From Microvelia longipes (taxonomy: Eukaryota > Arthropoda > Insecta > Hemiptera > Veliidae): a stretch of 64,000 nt of DNA. The DNA is taken from positions 22,170,211-22,234,210 of the forward strand of contig JACMZG010001863.1 of the NCBI GenBank assembly GCA_018340805.1, in the 5' to 3' direction. The position numbers were made by a program, and so were the translations under genes. The notes below the pieces were generated by a model. That model was not told the origin of the DNA, ran no database searches, and saw nothing but the letters and a program-made list of their open reading frames with translations. Shown in pieces: positions 34,381-45,642 of this stretch; positions within the stretch are counted from its first letter, which is position 1, and each line of letters opens with the position of its first letter.

Positions 34381-35779
34381 CTTAATCACGGATAAAATGT
34401 TATTAAATTAAATTAATTAAAAACAGTAGTTTGTTTAATATAATTTTGTGTATTCTTGTTCCTTCAAACGGCATACTATCCCCATATATATTTGGTCGAA
34501 GATAAAGAAAAAATAAAACGCGTACAAATTTCGTTACAAATACATTAGTTTTCACTTCTGTAGGTTTTTGGTCAAGACTATCTTAAACAACTTGAACAAT
34601 AACCGTATCTTTTCGGTGACACAAAAACTATAAGGGAATTTCGTAAATTTTTGCGTCCAGCAAACAGTATTTTTATACAGAGTTTTATGTATTTTCTTTA
34701 AAAAGGTAAATAAACAAAATTTAAAACAAAACATGGCACTAATAGCTCATTTTGTTTTTGGAAATTCACTAAAAATTTGAAGAATTAAATTAAGAAAAAT
34801 TAAAAGATTCAAAATATATATTTGTGCAATTTCATAATGTTTAAAATTTGTATTTGAATTGAAGTGGTAAAAAATTTATTAAACGAATAATAACACTGAG
34901 AAAAGTTAATTATAATGGAATATTAATTAATTAATAATATAGAAATGTTTGTTTAGAAAATTTGTACATCCGGAATCTTTTATTTACCTCACTTAACGTG
35001 TTTATATAAAAATATATGATTTGATGAAGCAGCTTTAGGAGATTTCTATTAAAGTATGTAACTGTGATTCACACATCCGGGTAATGAATTAGGATTTACT
35101 TAAGATTTAAAGGATTGCTAGGTATTGTGCACATAACTTGTGCATGTAATGACAATGGTTAATATTATGTATCCTTTAATGTTAATGACACATCAATTTA
35201 GAAAGAGTTCTAGTTTCTAGGAACTATAAGTTTTTTTATTTAAAAAAGCTTAATTGGCTGCAAATACCTTTGGATAGAATAATACTAAACTTAATACGTA
35301 AAATAAAATTAACTTAAAAATACGAATTAAAGTAGAGTATAATCTTAGTAATGTAAGTCATAATATAAACATAACGACGACTTGATTAGCGTAATTTAAT
35401 TAGAACATTTTAATAATTTTAATTTAAAAACTAGGAATGATTTTGAATATGTTCGGCTTGTTTGTTCTACTGTAGTTTGTTTTGTTGTTAGTTTGTTGTT
35501 GTTAGTTTGTGTTAGTTGTTTTGTTTGTGTTTAGTTGTTTGTTCTACTGTAGTTTGTTCTATAACGAAATAAATCTATTGAAACCATTGATATGAATAAG
35601 TTTCTATGACAATTTTAAGTTAATACTGTTTTTAAGTATTAATTACCGTTTATGTTTTTAATTGGTTTCATACATTTACTAACAAATAGTTAATTTATTT
35701 AATAATAAAATAAGAGACATTTATTCGGCTTAATAGTACTTAATGTTAAGGGAATTAATATAAAAAGCGAGTTACTTAC
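34381..35779. other. Intronic AT-rich sequence
   Basis: No gene supported. At 35457-35562 a GTTTGTTCTACTGTAGTTTG unit occurs twice, about 75 bases apart, separated by TTGTTAGT-type short repeats. Confidence 0.4.
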
Positions 35780-36140
35780 ATGTATTGTATTCTATGTAGC
35801 TTCTGAAGGTAGAAAAACAAGTTTTTATTCTGGATATAAAATTTCACTTAATTCTAAAATCACTTTAAGGATAATACTTATTTAAAAAATAAAAAGTCTT
35901 TAAATTATATTAGAAATTATATGAAAATGAGTAGACACTTTTTCACTCGATGTGTTTAGTACGAGATACGCGTTATGTTTGGCTAAGGTTCTGGTATAAG
36001 GGGGCTCGGCTAGCTACGGGCAGGGGGTTGATCACGCCGAGGCCGCATGTACAGGGAGCTGATATTCACGTGATACTGAGGACGAGCCCTCGTGACGTAT
36101 ACAAACAAGACCCGGTGTTTTGCCGTGACGTCATACAAAC
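35780..36140 (-). other. Candidate non-coding first exon of the KLF gene
   Basis: On the minus strand a consensus donor GTAAGT (plus 35774-35779) ends a segment lying just downstream of the CRE/TATA island. Joined to exon 2, the reading frame of the KLF start codon meets TAG four codons before the junction, so the exon would be 5' UTR. The intron would be about 6.75 kb. The 5' boundary here is estimated from the TATA box and is not seen directly. Confidence 0.4.
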
Positions 36141-36180
36141 TAATCAGCTGGCTCCGTGACGTAGCTTTTATAAGTTAAAG
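35985..36180 (-). promoter_or_regulatory. Candidate KLF promoter island with three CRE-type sites
   Basis: Sharply GC-richer than its surroundings. It contains TGACGTAT (36093-36100), TGACGTCA (36126-36133) and TGACGTAG (36157-36164), spaced 33 and 31 bases apart, plus an E-box CACGTG (36067-36072). On the minus strand it has TATAAAAG (plus 36165-36172). CREB/ATF-type control fits an immediate-early KLF gene. TATA with upstream CREs could also be read on the plus strand, so direction is inferred from the KLF gene and the donor at 35774. Confidence 0.5.
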
Positions 36181-37035
36181 GCTTATGACCTCGTCTTTTA
36201 CTTCGACTTATTAATCCCACTCCTGAAAGAAGTCACATTTATTAACTTTGTTAAAATACTTGGTAATATATGTCCGTCATTAATTTTAATATTATCGGAA
36301 TGTTAATACTTTTGTTTGTTTTGATAAAAAGTTCTAACTTTGTTGTAATCTTAATAATAAATAAAATCTGTATAATTATAAAGTCCGTTAATATGGAAGT
36401 ACGCTTTAATTTTGAAAGACTTTCTTATTTAAGTTCTTTTAATTTTTTTGACGTAACGATTAACTACAAGCGTAAATAATGTTTAGAATTCAAAAATATT
36501 TGATCTTTGTAAAAGCGTTATTAATTAATTCTACTTGATTCCAATCTTACATGTTTCCAACCTGAAATTTTCCCATTTAAGTTAATTCTTTAGAAACCCT
36601 TTGACGTATACATTTACGTAGATATTAAATGCTTTAAATTTAAATTTTTTGTATAGAGACTTAAAAATCCTCTGGGGTTATTCCTTTTAATCAATTCTTG
36701 AAGAAATTTTACGAAAAGAAATAAACATGGTAATAAATTTCATCTTTTTCGAAAAGAAATATCATAAATTAAATTAGTAAGTAAAATTCTGGGATTTCAA
36801 ATACTTGAGCGAGGTAAAATTTACTCAGAATTGGAAATGGTGGGAATCCCAAGAAATCGTAGTCTCCTTAGTAACATTAATGTTGGTATTTCCTTCCTGC
36901 TCTGCTAAACCTACTTCAGAAGTATAACACATCCGTTTCTATACTTATGGTTGTGTAATGGAAAATTTTTAATTATTTATAACGATAGAATTAAAATTAT
37001 TATTGTTTTTTCGTTTCTTCATTTCCACCACTGGT
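36181..37035. other. Intergenic AT-rich sequence
   Basis: No supported gene. A 69-codon plus frame at 36270-36479 is hydrophobic AT-rich translation without context. Confidence 0.4.
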
Positions 37036-37740
37036 TTATATAGGACAAGTATTATGATTGTACTAAAAATCCAAAGCCATTATCTTTTTCAGGTGTTTTT
37101 AAGACTTCTGAGTGTTTTTTTTATTAAGTAGTTTGAGTGTTGTGGGTGTGTGTTTGTTCGTAGCATCGTAGCACACAGTGTATTTATGCTAGAGAGTTAA
37201 AACTGTATAAAAAATCAAACATTAGGTCTAATTGTGCTATCTACGAAAAACCATTATTACGTCATTAGCTGTCATAAATGGCGTGGCAAAAATTTCGAAA
37301 GTTTATTCACCGCGGAAACATGTTTTGATCAGTTTTGAAGTTTGGCAAGCCTGTAGACATCTATAATAAAAAGAATTGTTCTGAGTTTCATTTTATTTTT
37401 AGTATTAGTCCATTTTTCATTGAATATGTCATTCAATGAAAATTGAAACTTTTACATGTCATATACGTTTTTAAAGGCCCTGTTTTTAGATACAACGATA
37501 AAGGTGCGTTTTTCATAACTACTGCTATTTTAATTTAAGTTGAAAATTGGAACAGAAAACAAACTTAAAGCCTAGATGTGTACTACTGTAAAAATTAATT
37601 TTTGGTTGTCCTAACTCATTTTCCTAATTTGTTAAACATTTAAAAAAATCTCTAAACCGCCTCGAAACTTATTTTTTATGAAAAGCGTATGATGTCATTA
37701 AGCTAATTTATGACGTCATCGACTTCTCAAAGAATTGGTG
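37036..37740 (+). repeat. Fold-back family A, decayed arm
   Basis: Recognisable family blocks appear in order: AAGTATTATG, TTTTTCAGGTGTTTTTAAGA, GTAGCATCGTAGCACACAGT, GTATTTATGCTAGAGAGTTA and TTGTGCTATCTACG. A palindromic TGACGTCA word follows at about 37710. More diverged than other copies. Confidence 0.55.
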
Positions 37741-39097
37741 GAGTGGTGGGAAATTTAGTTTTGTCGAATTTAGTTTGCTAATTTATGTTTTTTTTTAGTA
37801 TTTTAAATCTATTATATTAGGTGTGATTAAGATCGTTTCAGCTCAGTAAGACCGAGCTTTCATCTGGAAAAGCTGAAAACAACTGGAAATAAGCCTTTCT
37901 CAAAGTTGTCTTAAAGATAAAGAATAGCTCATAAATGAATTTTTGTTAGGAAATTCGTTAAAAACTGATCGTATATCGTATCTGATTAAAAATTCGTATA
38001 TTGTTCTTTATGGGTTGCTAAATCGAATAATTGTGCCCACCTGAGTAACCGCGATCCCACTTGTAGCGGGCCGAATGTCCGCTGAGTTGAGGCATGCTTT
38101 AAAAACTCGCTTATCATATGGCTATAGACCTGGTGACCATACTTGAAGAAATCGAGGCGAGGTGACAACGAAGTCTACTACGCTTAAAGTTTTTTAGTAA
38201 CAAGGAGAATGCAAAACATCCACCAATGCACAACGGACTTATTTTGAGTGGAAGCTGAGATGAGGACTCGGCCACACCGTGGAGTGGAGCCACGTAAAGC
38301 CTCCTGTTTTATTGCTAACAATTCTATTACTCTTATTGAAGTAATAGTATGACTGATTTTTTCAAATTGAATAAACGACTTGCATTACAGCGACGGATTG
38401 CATTACTATTAGGGAATAGGGAAGATTTAAAAATCTTGTTAAGAAATCATATTAAATGCTTGCAAATGCCTAGGGCTTATGTTACATTTTCTCTTGCAAC
38501 CTAGATGTTATTTTACTCATATCGGTGAGGTACTACTACGGCTTTTAGTTGCCACAATCTTATTGACCTTTAGGTGCGGACGTGATCTGAATTAATCAAT
38601 ATATAACACTTTGTCAAAAATTCATAATTAGCGGCCTTAGGCAAGAAAATATTTAAATTTATGAGTTATTTTGATTGTTATCAGTTACGTGGGTGGTAGA
38701 AATGTCGTACTTGAACACGAGCACATGCACTTGTATCTCCAGTGTCTCAAGTGGATTCTGACAACTGAGTGTTTACAATTTATTATGCTATTTACCTGAT
38801 AAAGAGTAAACTCTTGTCTCGGGGTCCACAACCAGGGACACGATGAGTATCTGGATTAAACCTGATGTTTTAATTACTTTTGCTGACTTCCCTATGCGTT
38901 TCGCGTTTTAGCTATGTATGATATGTTAAAAAAGAGTAAGAAATAATTAATTTGCAATCTTCATATCACTTAAATACTCATACATAAAAAAACTTTGCAA
39001 TAGCTTTTGCCAAAAGGGTTTAAGCTGACTATTGTCATAATAGCTGTGTGCGCTTCTCTTCTATCCCAAATGAACTGAGAAGTTAATTTTTACTTTT
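37741..39097. other. Intergenic; no supported gene
   Basis: A GC-richer patch at 37990-38300 has a 60-codon minus frame (37986-38168) whose composition looks protein-like (YGHQVYSHMISEFLKHAS), but it has no splice or family support. It may be a transposon relic. Confidence 0.35.
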
Positions 39098-39529
39098 CCT
39101 CATTTATACCGTAGGTATATAGAAAAAGTATTATGTTTGCAAAGAAATCCGAGACCGGGATGTCACCGAAATTATAAGGTTTTCGCAAAGTTGTCTGTCT
39201 GTATGTGTGTTTGTGTGTCTCTGTTATCATCGTAGCGCCCAGTGTATTTATGCTAGAGAGTTGACATTTTTTACAAACATCAATCTACCGGTGAAGTTGT
39301 GTTAAGTTTTTTATGACGTCATAACCTTGAATAATGACATAAATTTCGAAAAGTCATAAAACACGGGAAAATGATGCGATCCAATTGAAATTTGGCACGT
39401 GTGTAGTAGCTATGTATAAGATTAACTTATGTGCCAAGTTTCATTTCATTATCAGCATTAGTTCAATTTTATACGTTTTTTATAGAATCTGAAATAATGC
39501 AATCGAGTTGACATTTGGCACAAGTGTAT

Positions 39530-39644
39530 AATAAATAAATAAACCATTTATTTGCACAAAGAATATACACTTATTATAAAATACTTAACAGTTAATACCA
39601 GTGCAAAGTCGGCACTAAGCCGTGGTGCCCTCTACTGAGGGATG
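39530..39644 (-). mobile_element. 5'-truncated LINE 3' tail with a 17-bp target duplication
   Basis: The 115-base insert is flanked by two perfect copies of ATTTGGCACAAGTGTAT (39513-39529 and 39645-39661). On the minus strand it ends in a TTTATTTATTTATTAT-type tail typical of insect LINE 3' ends. Removing it restores continuity with the opposite arm of the fold-back element, so it is younger than that element. Confidence 0.9.
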
Positions 39645-40483
39645 ATTTGGCACAAGTGTATCCCTTGATTTAATAAATAAGTGTACTATGTTACGTTAAA
39701 ATACAACAAGTCTATCCATGATTTTTGGTTAATCATAAAAGTTAAGCAGCATCGATTGTGGTCAGTGGATGGATAAATGACCACTGGGAATGAAACGAAT
39801 ATTTTTACTATCTGAGGACGAGCGAAGCGAATACGAAGACTTATTGTAGTATAAATTTAACGACTTGTATTTCAAAGGACGAGCGATGCGAGTCCGATAT
39901 AATGAGGAAAAGTTCCGAGGTATCCCGCACCCGATGTTTTATATTATTTAATTAATTTAAATTAGCAGATAACCTATATATGTTAGACTTTTCGTCACAT
40001 ACGAAAGGTAAGGAGTGAGTTGAATATATAAGTGTAGATATAGACAAAGTATTGTGTTCTACCTAATACTCCATATGATATTTCATTATAATAATCCGTT
40101 TCATACACTTTAATCGAGTAAGTGGTTTCATCATGCTCTCTGTCAGTGCCACGCGTAACTCTTTTTTAGTCTGTGCTTAAGATAGAGTTGAAACATGTTT
40201 GTTTAGACCTGATTTTTTAGACTGTTTCGCTAAGGCATGAAGAAAATCGGGAACAATCATAAATTTTATCAATCAAGTTGAAATTTGACACAAATCAATT
40301 TCATATCGGTCGTCATTTTGAAAATATCGGTCGTCTTTTGAATTTTAAAACTTAACTACACCTTTAAAACTTTTTTTGTTTTTAACATTTTACACAGTGT
40401 ATATGGTGATATAAGTAAAAAATGAAAGAAGGCGATTCTAGATATAATTTGCAACAAATTTAGATACGTACAACGTACGCCTT

Positions 40484-40652
40484 TGTTATTCAGATTCCTA
40501 TCAGTTTTGCTGCTATTACGCACTTTGTTATACTGATTCCTATCAGTTTTGCTGCTATTACGCACTTTGCTATTCTGATTCCTATCAGTTTTCTGCTATT
40601 ACGCACTTTGTTATTCAGATTCCTATCAGTTTTGCTGCTATTACGCACTTTG
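40484..40652 (+). repeat. 43-bp tandem repeat, 4 copies
   Basis: The unit is built on GATTCCTATCAGTTTTGCTG then CTATTACGCACTTTGTTA. One copy lacks a base and one has ACT for TCA. It sits in the centre of the fold-back element. Confidence 0.9.
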
Positions 40653-41557
40653 TTAATTTTTCAGGTGTTGGTGTGTTACTTTAATAAATCGCTCTTAAAA
40701 CTAGATATGTAATTTTTATAGCCACTAATTTAGTATCGTTAAAGAGCTTATAAAATTTCCTACAAATAAATGCTATTAATAAATTTAATATTCCATGAAA
40801 TATGCCCTAAATTATTAGCCATAGGTTAAAAAATCGGGTACGGGGTATCTCAGAACTTTTCCTCATCACATCGGATTTGCTACGCTCATTCTGCTAGCTT
40901 CGTACTCGTTTCACTCGTCCTCAGATAGTGAATACATTCTTTTCATTCCCCACACTCGATGCTGATTAACTTTTATGATCCACCAAAAATCATGGATAGA
41001 CTTGTTGTATTATGATGAAACTTAGTAAACTTATTTATTACGTCAAGGGATACACCTGTACCTAATTTCAACGCAATTGGGTTATTTTCTGATTTTTAGC
41101 TATTTTTTTAAAATCGTATACAAATCATTCGATAAGAATTGAACTAATACTGATAATGAGACGAAACTTACCACATATATTAGTCACAGACATGGCTACA
41201 TCGTGCCACATTTCAATCGGATCGCATAGTTTTTTCTTGTTTTATGATTTTTCAAAATCTTTGCCGAGTCATTATTGCGGGTTAATGACGTTATAAAAAA
41301 TATTTTTCGAATAGCACAACTGCAGTGGTGGACTGATTTTTGTACAAAATTTCAATTCTCTAGCATAAATACACTGGGCGCTACGATGATAACAGGCACA
41401 CACACACACAGACACACACACACTGTTCTGAGTGGCAAAAGCCACTCAGAACAGGAGGCCTTAAACGCCTGAAACGAATAATTCCGGTGACATTCCAGTT
41501 CCGGATTTTTTTGGAAACAAATTTTTTTTCCTTTATAGCTATGATATAAATGAGGAA

Positions 41558-42135
41558 ATATATTGGACCTTTGATGTAACTTCCCTCCTCGTAAGCGTAA
41601 TTTTGTATTGAAAATTCGCTTAAATAAATCATTTAATGGTGATTAAGTTATACTTAAAAATTTTATGTTTTAACAATATTGTTAAGTAGTTGGTTACGCA
41701 TTAAAAATTTCCGCTAAATTGCAAAATTAACAATTAATTATTGCAACATAGTACTTATCTAATTAATATGTCAGGTGTTTCTTACTAAAATAAATAATAC
41801 TGTAATCAAATAGGGGGAAATATAAATTGCAATAATTGTCTGTCTATAATTAAATGGAATCGGTATCTGATCTATTAACAAGGTCACTTCAACAAATTTG
41901 TTTAACGTTATATATTAGGGGTTGGAAAAAATAATTATGGATTTTTACACTTGGAATTTTAAAACTTTTAGGAAATTTCAAATTTATACTTTCCAAATAT
42001 TTCCTTATGATAATGAAATGTGACTTTAAGTTAAAATTATTTTAATTATGATTCCACAGAATAGTAATTAACTATAAATAATGATAATTTTAAATGTACA
42101 AAAATTTTATTTTCCCCAGCTAAAATGCAAGTATT
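41558..42135. other. Intergenic AT-rich sequence
   Basis: Nothing coding or repetitive could be supported. Confidence 0.4.
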
Positions 42136-42194
42136 CCAAGATGTTTGCTAGTGATGCGGTTAGGAATAAGAACCATCACTAGCAAACATCTTGG
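42136..42194. repeat. Perfect 21-bp hairpin with 17-nt loop
   Basis: CCAAGATGTTTGCTAGTGATG (42136-42156) is exactly complementary to 42174-42194. The arms are free of mismatches, so it could be a young inverted repeat, or the stem of a small-RNA precursor. I recognise no conserved microRNA seed in it. Confidence 0.85.
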
Positions 42195-42405
42195 ATTATC
42201 CCTAGCAAATAAGAGTACTAACACTCATGGTGTAAAAAATAGCTTATACCTCATTTATTGGCCTAGCTTATTACACTTTTATATCTAGAAAGCTATGGTA
42301 GCAACAGCAACAGATCTCTTTTTTTACTTTGAACAGATGTCAAGTAGCTCTATTTATTATTTTCAATAAACAATTCTTGTTGCATCAGCAGTGGATTCAA
42401 CTATA

Positions 42406-42836
42406 TAGACCAAGAGCCCAGGGGTGTTTTGTCAATAACAAGTGTAATGGCTGGAACCGATCTCAATTTTTCGTAAATACCTTCCTGAACAAGGATCTGC
42501 AATTCTTCCGACTCGTATTGGATGGGTGTCCCAGGCAGAACGCACTTTAGGGGTCAATGGATCTGCCTAGGACACCCATCCGATACGAGTCGGCAGAATT
42601 GCAGATCCTTGTTCAGGAAGGTATTTACGAAAAATTGAGACCGGTTCCAGCCATTACACTGTTTGTTAACTTGGGTGGTAAATTTAACCTGTAAAGTGCG
42701 TTCTGCCTGTGACGCCCATCCGATACGAGTCGCAGAATTGCAGATCCTTGTTCAGGAAGGGTATTTACGAAAAATTGAGACCGGTTCCAGCTTATTATAC
42801 TTTTTATTAACAAAACACCCCTGGGCTCTTGGTCTA
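42406..42836. mobile_element. Fold-back family B element with three arm copies
   Basis: Ends are inverted: TAGACCAAGAGCCCAGGGGT on the left and its complement on the right, flanked by ATA on both sides. The arm (about 145 bases, with ACCTTCCTGAACAAGGATCT and CCGACTCGTATTGGATGGGT) occurs once reversed (42406-42545) and twice forward (about 42560-42665 and 42690-42836). The right side therefore duplicated internally. Open frames here are translations of the arms. Confidence 0.82.
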
Positions 42837-42979
42837 ATAGGTGTGCCATTATAGTTTAACTATACATTTAGCGAATTTCCTTTAAAAAAATCGGTTATGG
42901 ATTGGGGATCCGTTTCAATTTAAGTTCCCTAACCATGAAAACTGATTTATTGGTATATATATTTTTTCATTGTATATAT

Positions 42980-42990
42980 ATAATAACTTA

Positions 42991-43068
<78 letters not shown>
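42980..43068. repeat. (TA)n microsatellite
   Basis: TA repeats of about 80 bases, ending at the sequence CTCTACGGTATAAATGAGGA. That sequence resembles the terminal block of fold-back family A in reverse. Confidence 0.9.
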
Positions 43069-43071
<3 letters not shown>

Positions 43072-43520
43072 ACTCTACGGTATAAATGAGGAAAAGTCAA
43101 AAATGGTTTTTCAAACAAGGAAGCACGCATTTCATAGAAAATTCGCCATGCGTCCGGACCTCCGCGCTCTAAATGTCCGGCTCGTGTGTTTTCAATTACA
43201 CACTTAAACGGTTTTGTGTATTACGAAATAATTCAATTGTTATCATATTATATTAACATTATAATTATAAATGATGACATTTGAATTTGACTGCGTTTTT
43301 ACTCGCGGACCTCAAGAAATGAATAAGTGAAGGATTATATAAAGGCCATTCATTTGATGCATGTTATTGTTATTTAAATCAAACCGTGTATTGCTAATTA
43401 AAACTGTATGACTAACTCAGTCTCGAGTTCACAACTGATAACACAACTCTGTACGACGATTTTACTTGTATTAAATAGCGGAATGTATGGTCCAACCCTT
43501 GATTAGCTAAAACATAGGTG

Positions 43521-43597
<77 letters not shown>

Positions 43598-44072
43598 TGT
43601 TGAATTAAGATTAATTTAATTTCTAAGACCTATTTTGATGTGATTTATTTATTTCTAGTCTAAGTCTATATATCTCATAATCGTAATATAACGTAAGTAA
43701 TATTTGGGCGGGTTGTTATTTGATTGAAGTTATTAGTTTGTATATTACTAATATGTGTGAATTTGATTGCGAGGTTTAAATCACGTATGCAGTTAATCAT
43801 ATTTTGTAAAGAATCTGTCTATTCAGTCGTTCAAGTCGTGACTATTGTCAGATTTCTCTTGTTTTTATCAGAATGCCTGACATCATTATGGATATCAACT
43901 ATTTTGCACGAGGTTCAAATAATGTTTTATGTATCGCACTACTAGTATGTCACGTATTTTGTTTAAGTTTTATCACTATCGGCAAAAAAATCATCTATCG
44001 TTGTTAAATGAGTAGCGATGCCCTTATAGTCAGTAGCCAAGTACAGTAGACTGTGATAAAAGTACACACACA

Positions 44073-44080
<8 letters not shown>
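43069..44080. other. No supported gene
   Basis: A GC-richer patch at 43140-43200 (TGCGTCCGGACCTCCGCG) is unexplained. A further (TA)n tract is at about 43508-43592. Confidence 0.4.
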
Positions 44081-44131
<51 letters not shown>

Positions 44132-44150
44132 AATATATATATATATATAT
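44081..44150. repeat. (TA)n tract left of a TIR element
   Basis: TA repeats run directly into the element end at 44151. The matching tract on the other side begins at 45580. Confidence 0.9.
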
Positions 44151-45580
44151 AGGTACTTCTTAGATAGTTACTCCCCAGATGGTTACTCCCCAAAGGGGAG
44201 TAACCAAGGATTTTATGTAGATAGTTACTCCCTTATAATAAAGTATGAAAAAGAAAGGTTAAAGGGCGAAAATGTGTATTACAAACAAAGAAAAAAGAAA
44301 AGGACCCTCAAAATCGGTACTTTTTCTATATAAGTACCCATGGGCGACATTATAGCGAAGTATTGAATATAATGAATTAATACAAATAAACTGGAGATAT
44401 TCAGCCTCTAATCGGTGAGGATGTGAAAATACGTGGACCAACGAGGTATCAATTTCTATAAAAGTACCTGAAAGGAATATTCGAAAAAACGTATAGAAAT
44501 AAAATAAATATTATAAAGAAAGAATACATTAATATGTGATAAACTCATAAATAAAGAGGTAAATATATATTCAAAATTAAAATAATAATTATGAAATATA
44601 CTGAAATTAATAATAAAGCAATAAATAATTATAAATAAATAATGTGTAAGTAATTATGAAGAGTTAAAATAGAAATATAAAACGACACAACCTAAAACTT
44701 ATACAGCAATATACATAGACGACAGAGAAGCAAATTTGATAAAGCACAATGTATAATAAAGTATAGAAACATGAAAGTAAAGACATTAAAATGTTTTACT
44801 TACTTGAAAACACTTGTATAGTTATAATATCAAATATCAAATTGATTTTACTTGAGATAAAACGTGTACACAATGAGATTTCCACGGTCAAATAAAATTG
44901 AACTGTGATTTTTGACATAAAGAATTAAGATGTTAACAGATTTAAGGAATTTGTAAAAATTAAATGAAAATGTGAAACAAAAATGACAATATCATTAAAT
45001 AAATGTAAATATGGAAAAAAAAACATTACTTGGTGCAAATGCAACTACGGAGCATGAAGTTATGTAATAAAAGATAGTGTTGTACGAGTGACTATCTGAA
45101 AAAGGTTACTCCCTTCATAGCGGGTGGGAGTAACCATCAGAAGAAGTTTTCTCAGATACCTTCTTTGAATGGTTACTCCCCTCATAGAGTTTTGGGGAGT
45201 AACCATCTGAAGAAGGGTTACTCAGATACCTTCTTTGAATGGTTACTCCCTCATAGAGTTGTTGGGAGTAACCATCTGAAGAAGGTTACTCAGATACTTT
45301 CTTTAAATGGTTACTCCCCTTAGTGAGATGCCATATCTTTGTCTTTCCCCTATTCTAACCCAACAAAAGCCCCAATGCTTTTCTATCCCCGGCAAGAGCG
45401 TATAATAAGGTAAAATTTAAAAAGATTAGTAATAAAAAAAAAAAACTAAGGGGAGTAACCAAAAAAGGGAGTAACCAGTCTGATCTGTCAAAGGAGAGTA
45501 ACAATCTAAAGAAGGTCACATAAATAAAAAAAACAGTATAGTACTCCCAAAAAGGGAGTAACTATCTAAAGAAGTGCCTA
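44151..45580. mobile_element. TIR element inserted in a (TA)n microsatellite
   Basis: The left end reads AGGTACTTCTTAGATAGTTA and the right end is the complement of AGGCACTTCTTTAGATAGTT. Both are bordered directly by TA repeats, as expected for an element that targets TA. The 1.4-kb body is AT-rich and non-coding. Repeated GGTTACTCCC ... GGGAGTAACC hairpins sit near both ends. Confidence 0.75.
45107..45330 (+). repeat. Hairpin-bearing tandem repeat, about 70 bp, 3 copies and part of a fourth
   Basis: Each unit begins GGTTACTCCC, folds back with GGGAGTAACCATCTGAAGAA and ends CAGATACCTTCTTTGAAT. It lies inside the TIR element and is built from its terminal motif. Confidence 0.85.
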
Positions 45581-45583
45581 TAT

Positions 45584-45640
<57 letters not shown>
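45580..45640. repeat. (TA)n tract right of the TIR element
   Basis: About 60 bases of TA repeats, passing directly into the Penelope-like frame. Confidence 0.9.

Positions 45641-45642
<2 letters not shown>

Larger units (their letters stand above)
39098..41557. mobile_element. Fold-back family A, long copy with arms of about 800 bp
   Basis: The left end begins CCTCATTTATACCGTAGGTA and the right end is the imperfect complement. The two arms (about 39098-39950 and 40830-41557) match in inverted orientation through a whole series of blocks: ATCATCGTAGCGCCCAGTGT, GTATTTATGCTAGAGA, AATGATGCGATCC, ATAGACTTGTTGTA-type and CTGAGGACGAGCG. The central 880 bases are unrelated and carry a 43-bp tandem repeat. 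There is no transposase. The left arm has received a LINE-tail insertion; the right arm holds a CA microsatellite and an 18-base perfect hairpin stem around CTGTTCTGAGTGGC. Confidence 0.8.

Noticed and set aside
35950..36159. 69-codon plus frame in the GC-richer island
   Set aside because: The island is better explained as regulatory DNA with CRE, E-box and TATA sites. The peptide has no family features.
42329..42854. Paired frames on both strands sharing ACC/GGT-rich peptides
   Set aside because: They derive from the repeated arms of fold-back family B.
43963..44193. YIYIYI and VCVCVC peptides here and in other (TA)n or (GT)n tracts
   Set aside because: Pure microsatellite translation.
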